Origin: Lingula anatina
Lineage: Eukaryota; Brachiopoda; Lingulata; Lingulida; Lingulidae
Assembly (NCBI RefSeq): GCF_001039355.2
Contig: NW_019776078.1
Span: 64,631 to 118,888, forward strand
DNA length: 54,258 nucleotides
Reading direction: 5' to 3'
The notes under the pieces were generated by a model. That model did not search any database. It was not told the origin of the DNA and was given only the letters and a program-made list of their open reading frames with translations. How positions within the stretch are numbered: position 1 is the first letter of the stretch; each line of letters starts with the position of its first letter. Both the position numbers and the translations under genes were made by a program. Positions 24,701-34,468 of the stretch are shown here, in pieces.

Positions 24701-26345
24701 AAACATGACTTCCTTGTCAAAGGTAATAAATAAAAATATCAAAATGAGTAGATGAATGTATCAAAAAGTACTACTCTCTCTGTCAATATTAGGTAATGTG
24801 GTAATGTAGGTCCATATACTCACTAACGCATGATAGACCACTTTTATCAAATATCATTTTCACAAAATGCAGAAATTAATGAAATATTTTTACAGCAAAG
24901 GAAAGACAAACACAGAAGTGAAAAACAATTTACTTTCACTCATTTGGTGAAAACAGAGTTATTTGACTAAAACAAAATATGTTGATGTGAACCCCCAAAA
25001 ATGGTTTATAATACTTTTGAGAAACCAAGTGAAAGAGCTAATTGAAATTAGTTTACCTGCAATACAAACAAAATATTGGATCCTATGCTCCCTGGTTTCA
25101 ACTCGTCACACAAAATAAATTTTCTGCAATTCTTAAAACTACAGTACTTCTTTTTAATGTTTTCTGAGTTATTAAATTCGTTTTCAAATTGATTTTTCTT
25201 CCAGTCTCACCTGGCTACTTGCTGAACTGGGGGCCATGTCTTGACTTTTGATCTCAAAGTCCAGAATCAACTCTTGAAGTTCTAGGTAAAGAATGTGAAA
25301 CTGAAGCCAAGCATGCTTTTCCTGCTTCAGGGCATCTTCTGCCTGTGAAAAGAATTACTGTGATATTAAGTACAAACAGCAAAATATGTACTAAAACACT
25401 CTGGGATCGAGGTTTTATATATTGAAAATACTGCATTTCAGAGTAAGTGCCAAAAAATTATTGTACTAAACAAAAATGTTAATTTTGCTCAGACTTTAAA
25501 AATTTAAAAAGGCCAAAGACAAACATATGATTGAGCTATATACAAGCACTTAAAAATGTCAGAGCATGACACTCCACATTAGTCAAATCATTTCTGAGTA
25601 AAATTTCCAATACAATCTAGTAGTTTGTTATTCTGAATGTCTTACTCTGTCTCTTAACCAGTTACATCTGGAATAACATACATTAACCAACAAAAAAATA
25701 ATGTGAAAAAATGCCAGAGGCTGACACATGTAGCTCAAATGCTACTGTACCTGCACAAGATCCTTCTGTACGGCACGACTGATTCCCTTCTCTGTGAGAT
25801 GTTGATTCAACCCCTGCAGCAGCTTCACAAACTCAGGGTACTGCTCCACATCATGACCTGTCAGGTTGATGGGTAACTTCTCATTAACTGAAATGATATA
25901 TCCACAACAAACATGGTTCAATTACAACCTTATATTTGTATGCAATTTGTAGTGGTAAGGTTATTCTATCCCCCTACACACACGCGCACACACACACGCA
26001 CACACACCACTTTAACTAACAAAATTTCAAGTGTTAGCACCCCCTCTGATACCAGAACTCGTATATAGGATTTGCAGTCCCAGCCTAACGCAAGTGTTGC
26101 CGGCTGAACTCCGTGCCAAGAGGCCGAACCCATAATTAAATTTTACCAAAAACAAAACGAAGGTGGACACACTCATTCAGTTCAGCTTCTAGAGATATAT
26201 GTTAATATATTTCACACACTGTAAATAAATGGGTTCAGCTGTACAGCACATTTTAAACATTTAACGATATACCTTGATCTGCTACTTCTTGTGCCTTTTT
26301 TAGGGAAGCAGCGGTTGTTTTGAACTGTGAATCCACATCCGACAT
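21778..26345 (-). CDS. HAUS4: HAUS augmin-like complex subunit 4 (9 exons)
   Basis: HAUS4 is a subunit of augmin, the eight-protein complex that recruits gamma-tubulin ring complexes to the sides of spindle microtubules for branching nucleation. Minus-strand exons in order are 26345-26273, 25887-25751, 25342-25211, 24601-24464, 24076-23974, 23757-23618, 23192-23062, 22551-22483 and 21970-21778 (stop TGA). They join in phase to 371 residues, against about 363 in vertebrates. Family marks include NLTGHDVEQYPEFVKLLQGL near the N-terminus, HRLQSQTEKDGI and RCDAMCLKIR in the middle, and ENKRWALTEL at the extreme C-terminus. Long charged helices typical of augmin coiled coils fill the second half. 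The start MSDVDSQFKTTAASLKKA lies on the exon next to a GC-richer patch. A candidate alternative first exon of the same phase is at 27492-27564. Confidence 0.94.
22920..23040. mobile_element. GGCCCCATTCAGAATAG MITE family, 5'-diverged copy (HAUS4 intron)
   Basis: Contains GGGATATCTATTTTTCAGCA, TTAGTCGGCAAGCTTTGTAG and the right end AGTCCCCTATTCTGAATGGG GCC, matching 20769-20943. The left inverted end is eroded. It sits in the HAUS4 intron between exons 7 and 8, ending about 22 bases from the exon 7 donor. Confidence 0.75.
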
Positions 26346-26572
26346 CTTTGAAATCCCGCCGATCAATGACCTCCATTATCTCAAGGTCATTGCATTTTCT
26401 CAAAATGTCGGAAAGCGGGATTTCAGGCTAGGTGGTGGAAAGTGAGGGGGACGGAGAGAGAATGAGGTCGACGGCATCTAGGGCCAAGAAGTTAAACTCT
26501 ATGAAATCTCATAAAATTATATTTGAGGAGTATTTTGATCTAAGAATTAAAAAATTGAAATTTAGCGAATGC

Positions 26573-26603
<31 letters not shown>

Positions 26604-26774
26604 AAGAAATAGAAAGAAAGAAAAGAAAATTCTGTTCTCTGTTTTTAAAAATATTTAACCATAGGCCTAATTAAAATATCGGTTTTGTGCTTTTAGATTA
26701 ATTTAATAAAATCACTTAACGTAGTTTTAATGATAATAATTAGGTAATGCAAAATTTCCAGCTATTAGCCCATA

Positions 26775-26930
26775 AGACCCCCACAGGGTACGGTTTAGAA
26801 CTACCGGTAGGATTCAGCTAGTCAAAATTCTAATTGCAAGAGGGAGACCATTGGTGTGATTTTTTTCAGAAACTGAAAGGAGCGTCAGGACCCCCCTGAC
26901 ACCCCCCCCCCCCCCCTAAATCCGCCACTG
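26775..26930 (-). mobile_element. hAT-like MITE, minus orientation
   Basis: Read on the minus strand it begins CAGTGGCGGATTTAGGGGGG, then shares ATCACACCAAT, TTTGACTAGCT and AGTTCTAAACCGTACC with the element at 45901-46040. CAGTG termini are typical of hAT-type elements. It lies a few hundred bases upstream of the HAUS4 start codon. Confidence 0.7.
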
Positions 26931-27491
26931 CTGTGGATGGCATTTGGGGGATTTTCAAATCCATGGAGTGTACCTTTCAGGTTGAAAGTTTTGTAGTTAC
27001 TTTTAAAACAATAAATCAATATTTGTTATCATTAATAAAAAGTTTATTTAATGCCCTTTTTAGTTAATTTAAAAATTAAAAAAATCAAGTTTGATTTAAT
27101 AGATATTAGGTCCCTTGTTAATAAATGTGTTTAACACATGCAATATAATGAAGGTAACGTATACCCAGTTTGCACAGAACGTTTTGATAACAGGGTTATA
27201 ATATATTTGTTAGACCATCAACAAGTGTTAAGAGAACATTATTCTATTAACTGCCACTGTCATTATCATTGATCCGAGAAACGTTGCCAGCAAGTTCTAT
27301 TAACGTGTATAAATATTTATGAAATTCGCAAATTATACATAGGCCTATTTGTTAATTTTAGCAAAAACAAATGAATAAAGGATTTCATATTTTGCATCAC
27401 TACAATTTGCACAACTTTAATTATTACATCTAGTATTAAAACGTTCTAACTATGTTATAAAAATAAAAATATATGTGTCAGTTATATTTAC

Positions 27492-27564
27492 CAATATAGC
27501 CAGCAGTTGCCACGCCATATGTTGTCGGTCTAACGTTGGGCATCAAACCCGTGTCATTACTCAT
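27492..27564 (-). CDS. Candidate alternative first exon upstream of HAUS4
   Basis: Read on the minus strand, an ATG opens MSNDTGLMPNVRPTTYGVAT and AGYI, and the frame is left at a good donor (TATTG|GTAAATA) in phase 1. Exon 2 of HAUS4 starts in that phase, so the exon could splice to it and replace the usual 24 N-terminal residues with 24 others. It could equally be the first exon of an unseen gene or chance. I see no family resemblance. Confidence 0.35.
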
Positions 27565-27939
27565 ACGCTGTCCTAGTGGCTGATTACAAATTGGGGTTTT
27601 GGTTAGTCGGCGACTAGAGCGATGAGGATTTTAGCAGCCGGTACCTACCCAAAATTACCGACATGATGAAAAGCTTTAAAAAAAACTTTAAAAATAGACT
27701 TCAATTATGTTATAAGGTTTATCAAAATTATTAAAAGGTGGTTTCAAGTAATCCTGATTAGTTGATTGGCGTTTGTGATGAATTAATGGATTGTTTTGTC
27801 TTTGTTTTAGAAAATTTATTCTAATAAATTGCTAAAAAGGTCAGCTAACACAGGAGATGTGAAAAGGTGACGACTTGACTGAAGCATGTAAGGTTGGATG
27901 GTGCGCCAAGGTCATATGATAGACAAGTTGGGGGAGTAC

Positions 27940-28460
27940 ATTCCATGGCAGGGGTTCCTGTTTAGTGGAGAAAATCCACTTAATCATAATGGGGTGTTAT
28001 GTGGGGCAATTCTATTCCATTAGAGGGGTGGCAGGTTGGGCGATTAAATTGCATTAAAGGGGTGACAGGTGGGCAGAGTCCATTGCATTAAAGGGGTGAC
28101 AGGTGGGGCGAGTCTATTGCATTAGAAGGGGTGACAGGTGCAGCGAGTCCATTGCATGAGAGGGGTGTCAGGTGGGGCGAGTCCATTGCATTAAAGGGGT
28201 GACAGGTGCGGCGAGTCCATTGCATTAGAGGGGTGTCAGGTGGGGCGAGTCTATTGCATCAAAGGGGTGACAGGCGGGGCGAGTCCATTGCATTAGAAGG
28301 GGTGACAGGTGGGACGAGTCCAATGCATTAAAAGGGGCGACAGGTGGGGCGATTCTATTGCATTAGAGGGGTGACAGATGGGGCAGGTTCATTGCATTAG
28401 AGTGATGACAGGTGGGACGATTCCATTGCATTAGAAGGGGTGACAGGTGGGGTGAGTCTT
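27940..28460. repeat. Minisatellite, about 14 units of about 34 bp
   Basis: Units follow the pattern GGTGGGGCGAGTCCATTGCA then TTAGAGGGGTGACA, with scattered substitutions and one-base G insertions. It is G-rich on the plus strand and ends in unique sequence near 28460. There are no unique spacers between units, so it is not a CRISPR-like array. Confidence 0.92.
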
Positions 28461-29105
28461 GTAATCATCCCAATTTGGTTCAGAGGACAGGAACTGAAGA
28501 AATTGTTCTAATATACCCTTAGAAATCAAATATTTTGGCCAGTTTCAGACGTATCCATTTACAAAAACTGGCTTGATTTAAGCTTACATCAGAATCATCC
28601 CACCTTTTCATTATTACGTTCAAATTTCAAATTAAGTATTTATACTAAGAATAGGCCACCCAATTAAAACAATTCACGATAGCAAAAACCAAAACCCGTC
28701 AGAATGGAAAATATAGGAAAAATTATATCCAAAAGAATTAGTTCTTGTTATTAGTTCTTTGTTATATAACAAAAATCTCATGTGAATTTTTTAAATCCAG
28801 GATTGTAAATTAGTTTATATAAATTTGAAATACTAGTATAAAATGTAGGTTGTTGGAAACCATTTTAGATATTTTATTTCAGTGCGCTAAAACAGCTTGG
28901 AGGGGTTTATTAGAAAATAATAATTTCAAATTTAGGTACCACAGAAAAACGTCAACCACAAAAACATTAACATTATTTACTGATCAGATTGAATTTAAAA
29001 GCCCTCAAACACTAAAAAACTCATTTTCCATTATGATTACTACTATCCTTATCATAGTAATTTCATAACAAAGTGAAAAATAAAACGCCAAATTACAGAA
29101 TTTTT
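28461..29105. other. Gene-free stretch
   Basis: AT-rich sequence without splice-flanked open frames of recognisable type. I see nothing else. Confidence 0.45.
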
Positions 29106-29171
29106 TTTATTGAGTTTTCATATAACAGATGTACAAATAAGGAGCTTGGGTTTCTGTGTGTGAAACAAAGG

Positions 29172-29828
29172 CTAGACTTCATAGGTTGCTTTCAGGCGGA
29201 TGCTATGCAGAATCTCGTTGAGCTCCTGAAAAGATAGAATAATGTATTCAACTTTGAACTAAACAGACAGGCTCTTTACAATGTAATAATGCATATAATA
29301 TCACAGGGCAGATGGCACATATAAATGGAATGGCGTGCACGTTTATAACTTAGTCTGATGTTCAGGTTTAGCTAGCACAAAACCAAAATTATGATCTGGA
29401 ATTACTTAATTCATTAACTAATTGAGGCATCTTGTAAAAAAGGTAACATTGAAAGCACAACCCATTTCATTTGCAGGGTGGGTGAGGTTATTGCTACGAC
29501 CATTGACCTATTCCTCTTGATATTAAAAGTTATATAACTCGTGTTGTAGTACATGTTGACGCATTTCAGAGAAAGAGATCATTTACAAATTCTCTTCGAA
29601 AATTATAACAAATATATTGCACATATATAATATGTTTTCATACAGTGAACAGTCAAATGGACGGGCAGCACACTGCACAATAGAGACGACAGGCTGTGTA
29701 AAATATGTATCTGTCAATAATTGGGTAATGAGCACTCAAAACCCTTGGATCAGAAGCACAGAAAGGTGACAAGCATCATCGGATTAATTAATTTGGGTGG
29801 TAATACTTACATTAAACACAAACGACAT
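29172..29828 (-). CDS. Possible two-exon micro-protein
   Basis: On the minus strand ATG at 29828 opens MSFVFN, left in phase 0 at a strong donor (AAT|GTAAGTATT, exon 29811-29828). A good acceptor (TATCTTTTCAG) starts an exon at 29225 that reads ELNEILHSIRLKATYEV and stops at 29172-29174. A polyadenylation signal AATAAA follows on the same strand at 29111-29106, about 60 bases after the stop. Together these give a 23-residue product, or the last exon of a larger protein whose other exons I missed. I do not recognise the sequence. Confidence 0.4.
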
Positions 29829-30502
29829 TTTAAATTAGGTCAAAATATTCAGATTTAATTGTCAAGGCCGGGGCACATAAAATGTTCGAACAGACGGCTA
29901 CAAAGTGCAGTGAATTTTAAGCAAACTTAGGTTATCATCTAAAGTCCGATGAATGCGCCGTTTATCCTGAACATTCTGAGTCCCAATGCACTGTAAGCAA
30001 TAATTTCTACCATTCTTAGTGGCATACAAGTAACAATGGAAATACAGTAAAAAGATTCATGTCATAAATGTTTGTCGTAAATATTTTATCTCATTCTTCT
30101 GCGCCTTTAGTATTTAATGGCCGTGGTTGATGAAGAAATAATGATACTCACAAACATACATTTGCTTCTACGCCTTATAAAAGCTCAACCTTCTGACTGC
30201 ATCCGTCTACACCCGACTCCGTCTAACAGCCAAGTGAGCTTTCGGAAAGACGGGGGCGTCTCGATAGTCCGAAGGAAAGACAGCTCGCACTACGATGGAC
30301 AGTTAACTTGTTGTTATGCAAATAACAACAGGTATAGCTCATTTTAGGTGAGAGGTTGTTACTGAAACTGTTCGCGAATTCATGTTCACTAAACCCGGTG
30401 GTGATACCTTCATAAGCTCAAAGTCGTGCAAATTTTCTATGCCACATACGATACTCTATGTGAAAATTATTCTGAAAAATCAGCAATGGGTGTCTGATTT
30501 TC

Positions 30503-30544
<42 letters not shown>

Positions 30545-31935
30545 GAATCGATAATGTCTACTACCATGCTACGATATATTTTGCTCAGTTAGGGGAATTG
30601 GCCTGCCGACTAAATTAAATTTTCAGCATCAAGCCCACGTTCGCCATTCATGGAATCAGAAGTTACGTTTTTAACGAGAACAAAGACGAGAGACGTCAAT
30701 GATTTATGCATCATATCATTTTTAATTTCTCTTAGTCTTATATATATAAATATATAAAACAACTTGTACCAGATTTTCGACAGGTCTTTCATGTGATCAG
30801 GCCCTATATTAAACGTCAAGGTTCATATGAATGAGTAGGCTACATGTAATAAGGACCGAATACAGTTTGGTGGGTTTCTAGCATGACTACTGAAAAACAC
30901 GCTTGGTCTCTTTATTTATTTTGTCGACTGGCTTATTTACCAATCAGACTGTTAACAGGGGCAGATCCAGGGTTATTTAAGAGGGGGGGNCTAATTAAAA
31001 AAAAAAGAACATAAGCCGACTTAATATTTTGATATTAATTAATTTTTTTATGATATTGAACTATTTTAAAGGAGCAGTTTTGATTTAATATTTTAATCAG
31101 TGAATTTTTCTTTTATGTTTGATAATGTCACAATGTATTTTAATTGCTTTTTATCAGTCATTTATAAATAAAATGTAAAACAACTTTCATTTGCAAGAAT
31201 AAACATTATAACTTTATCGAATTTTAGTAATTGATATAATTTAAAGAACTGAGCCAACATTCTCGAGCTCCAGGATCATTAACAGAAAATTCGTAGGCCT
31301 ACATTTTTTCATATCAGTGGGACTAACATTGGTTTATTTTGGGTCAAAATGCACTGGATATTTTGCTTTCTTAGCTTAAACTAATTTTCATTCTGAATTT
31401 CGGACTAAAATTTCCCTTTTTTACTTTTTATTATTATTATTATTATTATTTTTTTTTTTTTACCACGCCCCGAGCTACCTTGCCGCTGACCATGGGCAGC
31501 AGGCAAAGCCTATCTTGTAATGACGTCACTATCGTTGACCTAGTTATGCAGTGACCACAGGGCAACAGTAAACCAGGTCAAGTTCAGATGTTTATTCCAT
31601 TCTCTGCAAAGCAGCTCGTGTTCCACTGAGTTAAAAGAGGTACGTTATTGCTGAGAAGGTCATAAGCTGCCTAAACAAGAGACGTAATATCCTATATTAG
31701 GAGTGGCGTATAAGGAGAGGGTGTCAAAGATGCATTACTGTACTCTATATACTTCGCCAGTTAATTTGAAAGAATGATCAAGCACGCCATGTGTTTGTAT
31801 TATTAGTCCGACCCTTCTCGACTGACCAGGTCGACCGACATCACTGACTGTACAGCGCTTAAGGTAACACTAGGGTGATCTCTAGGTAAGCAAACCTTTG
31901 GACCGTAGCCTACTACAGCAACGGGTCCCTCTGTC
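29829..31935. other. Gene-free stretch with microsatellite and repeat fragments
   Basis: A (CA)n microsatellite is at about 30506-30542. A 24-base MITE end (GGGGGCGTCTCGATAGTCC then GAAGG) is at 30252-30275. A hAT-like end with a G run and an N lies at 30956-30990, and a (TTA)n plus poly(T) tract is at about 31428-31462. No gene is recognised. Confidence 0.5.
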
Positions 31936-32139
31936 ATGGCGTACCGGCGTTTTCTCAGCGCTGTAGGAAGACGTCGACAGCGGCCGTATCTCCGGCGGCA
32001 GACAGAGGAGGTACAGAGTGACCAGGCGGTGATACCACTGAATGCAGGGCTGGCCCACCCGGCTCTCTTCCCATACAAGACGGCCATGCTCCGCCTGCAG
32101 GACGGGAGGCAGGTAGAACTGGGAGAGGAGATCATGCAG
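31936..32139 (+). CDS. Candidate first coding exon, unidentified gene
   Basis: ATG at 31936 opens a 68-codon stretch ending at a consensus donor (ATGCAG|GTACAT). It is much GC-richer than its surroundings, as coding exons here tend to be. The product is arginine-rich at the start (MAYRRFLSAVGRRRQRPYLR), then has FPYKTAMLRLQDGRQVELGE. I find no downstream exon in the window. The transposon that starts at 32977 would lie within its first intron if the gene continues. The minus strand also has an open frame of 143 codons here, so direction is uncertain. Confidence 0.35.
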
Positions 32140-32976
32140 GTACATGTACCACTTGTACTAGAGCGAATTTTCTTGCATAAAATCTGAATTCTCATAGACA
32201 CGTTATCGGACTTCGTAGGCCTACTTCGATCCAACTCTGCAGGGACTCGCTAATTGCAATCACCTTAAATGAATGACACGCCTACTTTTGTTTCCATCAT
32301 AATTTTACAATTGCCAGCGTTACATGTAGGTATGTATTTAATTTAAAACGCCAGAAGAAGGCATGGTAATCTAGTGGTGATTGCACTCAGCGAGAATCCT
32401 CTCAGAGTTAAGTCGATCCACTTAGAACTACAGTATGTGTCTGTGGGGATGGGGCCTTAATCGGTTATTACTGTTTCTGATGTGCGCTTTATATGCTATG
32501 CGTACTGTGTGACCTGTATGCATATTGTCCACCGACACAAAAGTGCTAACACATATATTTCCATATACAGTAGGCTACGTAGTGCTCTGTAAACTGACCT
32601 ACTATAATGCGCTTAGTTTATCTGCTGTAAGTAACTAGCATGTAAAGCAGAAAATTGGGACATGCTTGACTATGATTTTGGCTGATCTCTTTACTTGCAG
32701 TTTACCATGGCACATGTGTGTATGTGTGTGTGTGTGTGTGTGTGTTCGTGCGTGTGTGTGCGCCCACAGTTTATCGAGTTTGAGTACGCATACACGCCTG
32801 CGTTGGGGTGTGTGTACGCGTGTATGCGTAAGTGCTTGCATGCATGTGGGGTTATGTATGTGTGTGGGAGAGAGTTTTCCAACATTCTCTTATTTTACTC
32901 TACGTATTACATGCATGCGAATATCGATCTCTATACACACAAATAGTACCAGAGCTATGTTTGACCCTGTTGACTA
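32140..32976. other. Stretch with (GT)n microsatellite, no gene recognised
   Basis: A GT/TG-rich tract spans about 32714-32860, with a near-pure run at about 32718-32744. The open frames in it are products of the repeat. I see nothing else before the transposon border. Confidence 0.5.
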
Positions 32977-33004
32977 AACACTCAAAGTCAATAAAACAGT
33001 GCAA
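32977..33004 (+). repeat. Left terminal inverted repeat of the transposon
   Basis: Twenty-eight bases, AACACTCAAAGTCAATAAAA followed by CAGTGCAA, identical to the complement of 38105-38132. The match stops on both sides of the 28 bases. Confidence 0.93.
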
Positions 33005-33159
33005 ATGGGGGTGTCACCTTCCCACGTTTAAAAGACACAAGATATGGGGCATTTCACTATATTATGACTTAGTGAGATTTCTGACCTTATTGGCCATATT
33101 GCAAAAGTCGAGTTTAGTTAAGTCATTTTCACGATGTACCTGCTTAAACCCACGTTTTT

Positions 33160-34438
33160 GTAACATACGTTACTGACGCTTTTCTAATTTTTTGTCTTCA
33201 ACATATATAAAACGAGTTATAAAGGCTGAAAACCCTGGTAATTTGTTTATTATATTGAAGGGTGATGTATATCCAACTTTTTATGCTAATTTGTATTTCC
33301 ATCGAAGCATATTACGTTTTGCTTTTATTTGGTAGAAAAATGTCGCCAATTTTTAAATTTTCAATACCCTATATTTAAAACATAGTAGTAAATTGCCTTG
33401 CGATACATTTATAAGCAGCTACATTTATTTATGATGAATAGGAAATGTTATCATATATAGGAATAATCAAAACTTTCACTCCAATAAAGGTTATCTGAAA
33501 ACAAAAAGGATTTTCACCCTGAAATTGTTTGGTCATTTAAGGATGTAACATACGTTACCTATCATATAATTTGAGTGCTTACAGTATACGATGGCTTCTT
33601 TCATAATTTCAATATTTGCTGATGAATGAAGAAAATAAATCAACAAGTCAGAAAAAGTGTCTCAGATCTTGGCATAATTTGATAGTCAAAGCTGATTTGT
33701 AACATACGTGATGTAACATGCGTTACCTACATTTTCAAATTATTCCTTGTAAAACCCTTTCCCCCTTATCTGTGATCACATGATTAGTCACATGAGTTGA
33801 AGACGCCATGCTGTTTCTCAGCCACTAAATACAACATGCCTTCGTAGAAGGAAAACCTAGAAATACTCTTCCATATTCTAAGGTAAGTACCACTATTATT
33901 TGAGTTTCAAAAATATTATATCAATCTTGCTGAAAAGAAACATTTCATATGTAGATTAGTTTGGAGAAGTGCTTGCAAGACATTAACTTATTTCATTAGC
34001 TTGAAATGTTTTTCTTCTTGGAATTGTAGGGCATTCAGTGAAAGTAACATACGTTACTTTTGGTAACGTATGTTACTCTAGTTATAGCTAGATTTCTTAG
34101 TATATATTGAACAATAAAAAGATAAGAAACCTTGATTTTCTGTAGTATCTTAGATTGGGAGTCAGTTCATCAATTAAACTCAGGCCATTAGTAGGAAAAA
34201 TTATAAGAACTAAGTAAGGAAAAAGCATGGGGAAAATTTTATGCAATAAAGAATAATGTTAATTGAACAATATTTCTTTCGGTATTATTTTTTCTTCCTG
34301 AAATATTGGATATTTGGTTAGAAAAGGATCGATTGCATATACTTAACATGAAAATGAATAAAAACAAGCTAAAAGTAAGATATGGCTTAGTGTTATTGTA
34401 CAACATGCATTCCACGTTGGTCTGGTAACGTATGTTAC
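33160..34438. repeat. Upstream cluster of 14-bp GTAACATACGTTAC motifs
   Basis: Copies in plus orientation are at 33160-33173, 33545-33558, 33699-33710 (shortened, GTAACATACGTG), 33713-33726 (one change, GTAACATGCGTTAC) and 34044-34057. In minus orientation (GTAACGTATGTTAC) they are at 34063-34076 and 34425-34438. The 33699/33713 and 34044/34063 copies form close pairs, the second pair head to head. The arms GTAAC/GTTAC are palindromic and the four-base centre is not, so each site has a direction. Likely role: binding sites for the element's own DNA-binding protein. Confidence 0.88.
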
Positions 34439-34462
34439 AAATCTCTTCTTCTATCATTTTAG
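33883..34462 (+). other. Probable 5' UTR intron of the transposase gene
   Basis: A consensus donor (TTCTAAG|GTAAGTACC) at 33883 and an acceptor with a pyrimidine tract (TTCTTCTATCATTTTAG) ending at 34462 leave only GTCAAG before the ATG at 34469. Three of the 14-bp motifs fall inside this intron. Confidence 0.6.
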
Positions 34463-34468
34463 GTCAAG

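Noticed and set aside
27940-28460. Regularly repeated units, CRISPR-like at first sight
   Set aside because: Units abut with no unique spacers and the genome is eukaryotic; it is a minisatellite.
31803-32234. Minus-strand open frame of 143 codons
   Set aside because: It is opposite the plus-strand candidate exon. High GC makes several frames open; no recognisable domain. Kept only as a caution on that exon's strand.
32635-33176. Several open frames rich in CVCVCV or HTHTHT
   Set aside because: They are translations of the (GT)n microsatellite.
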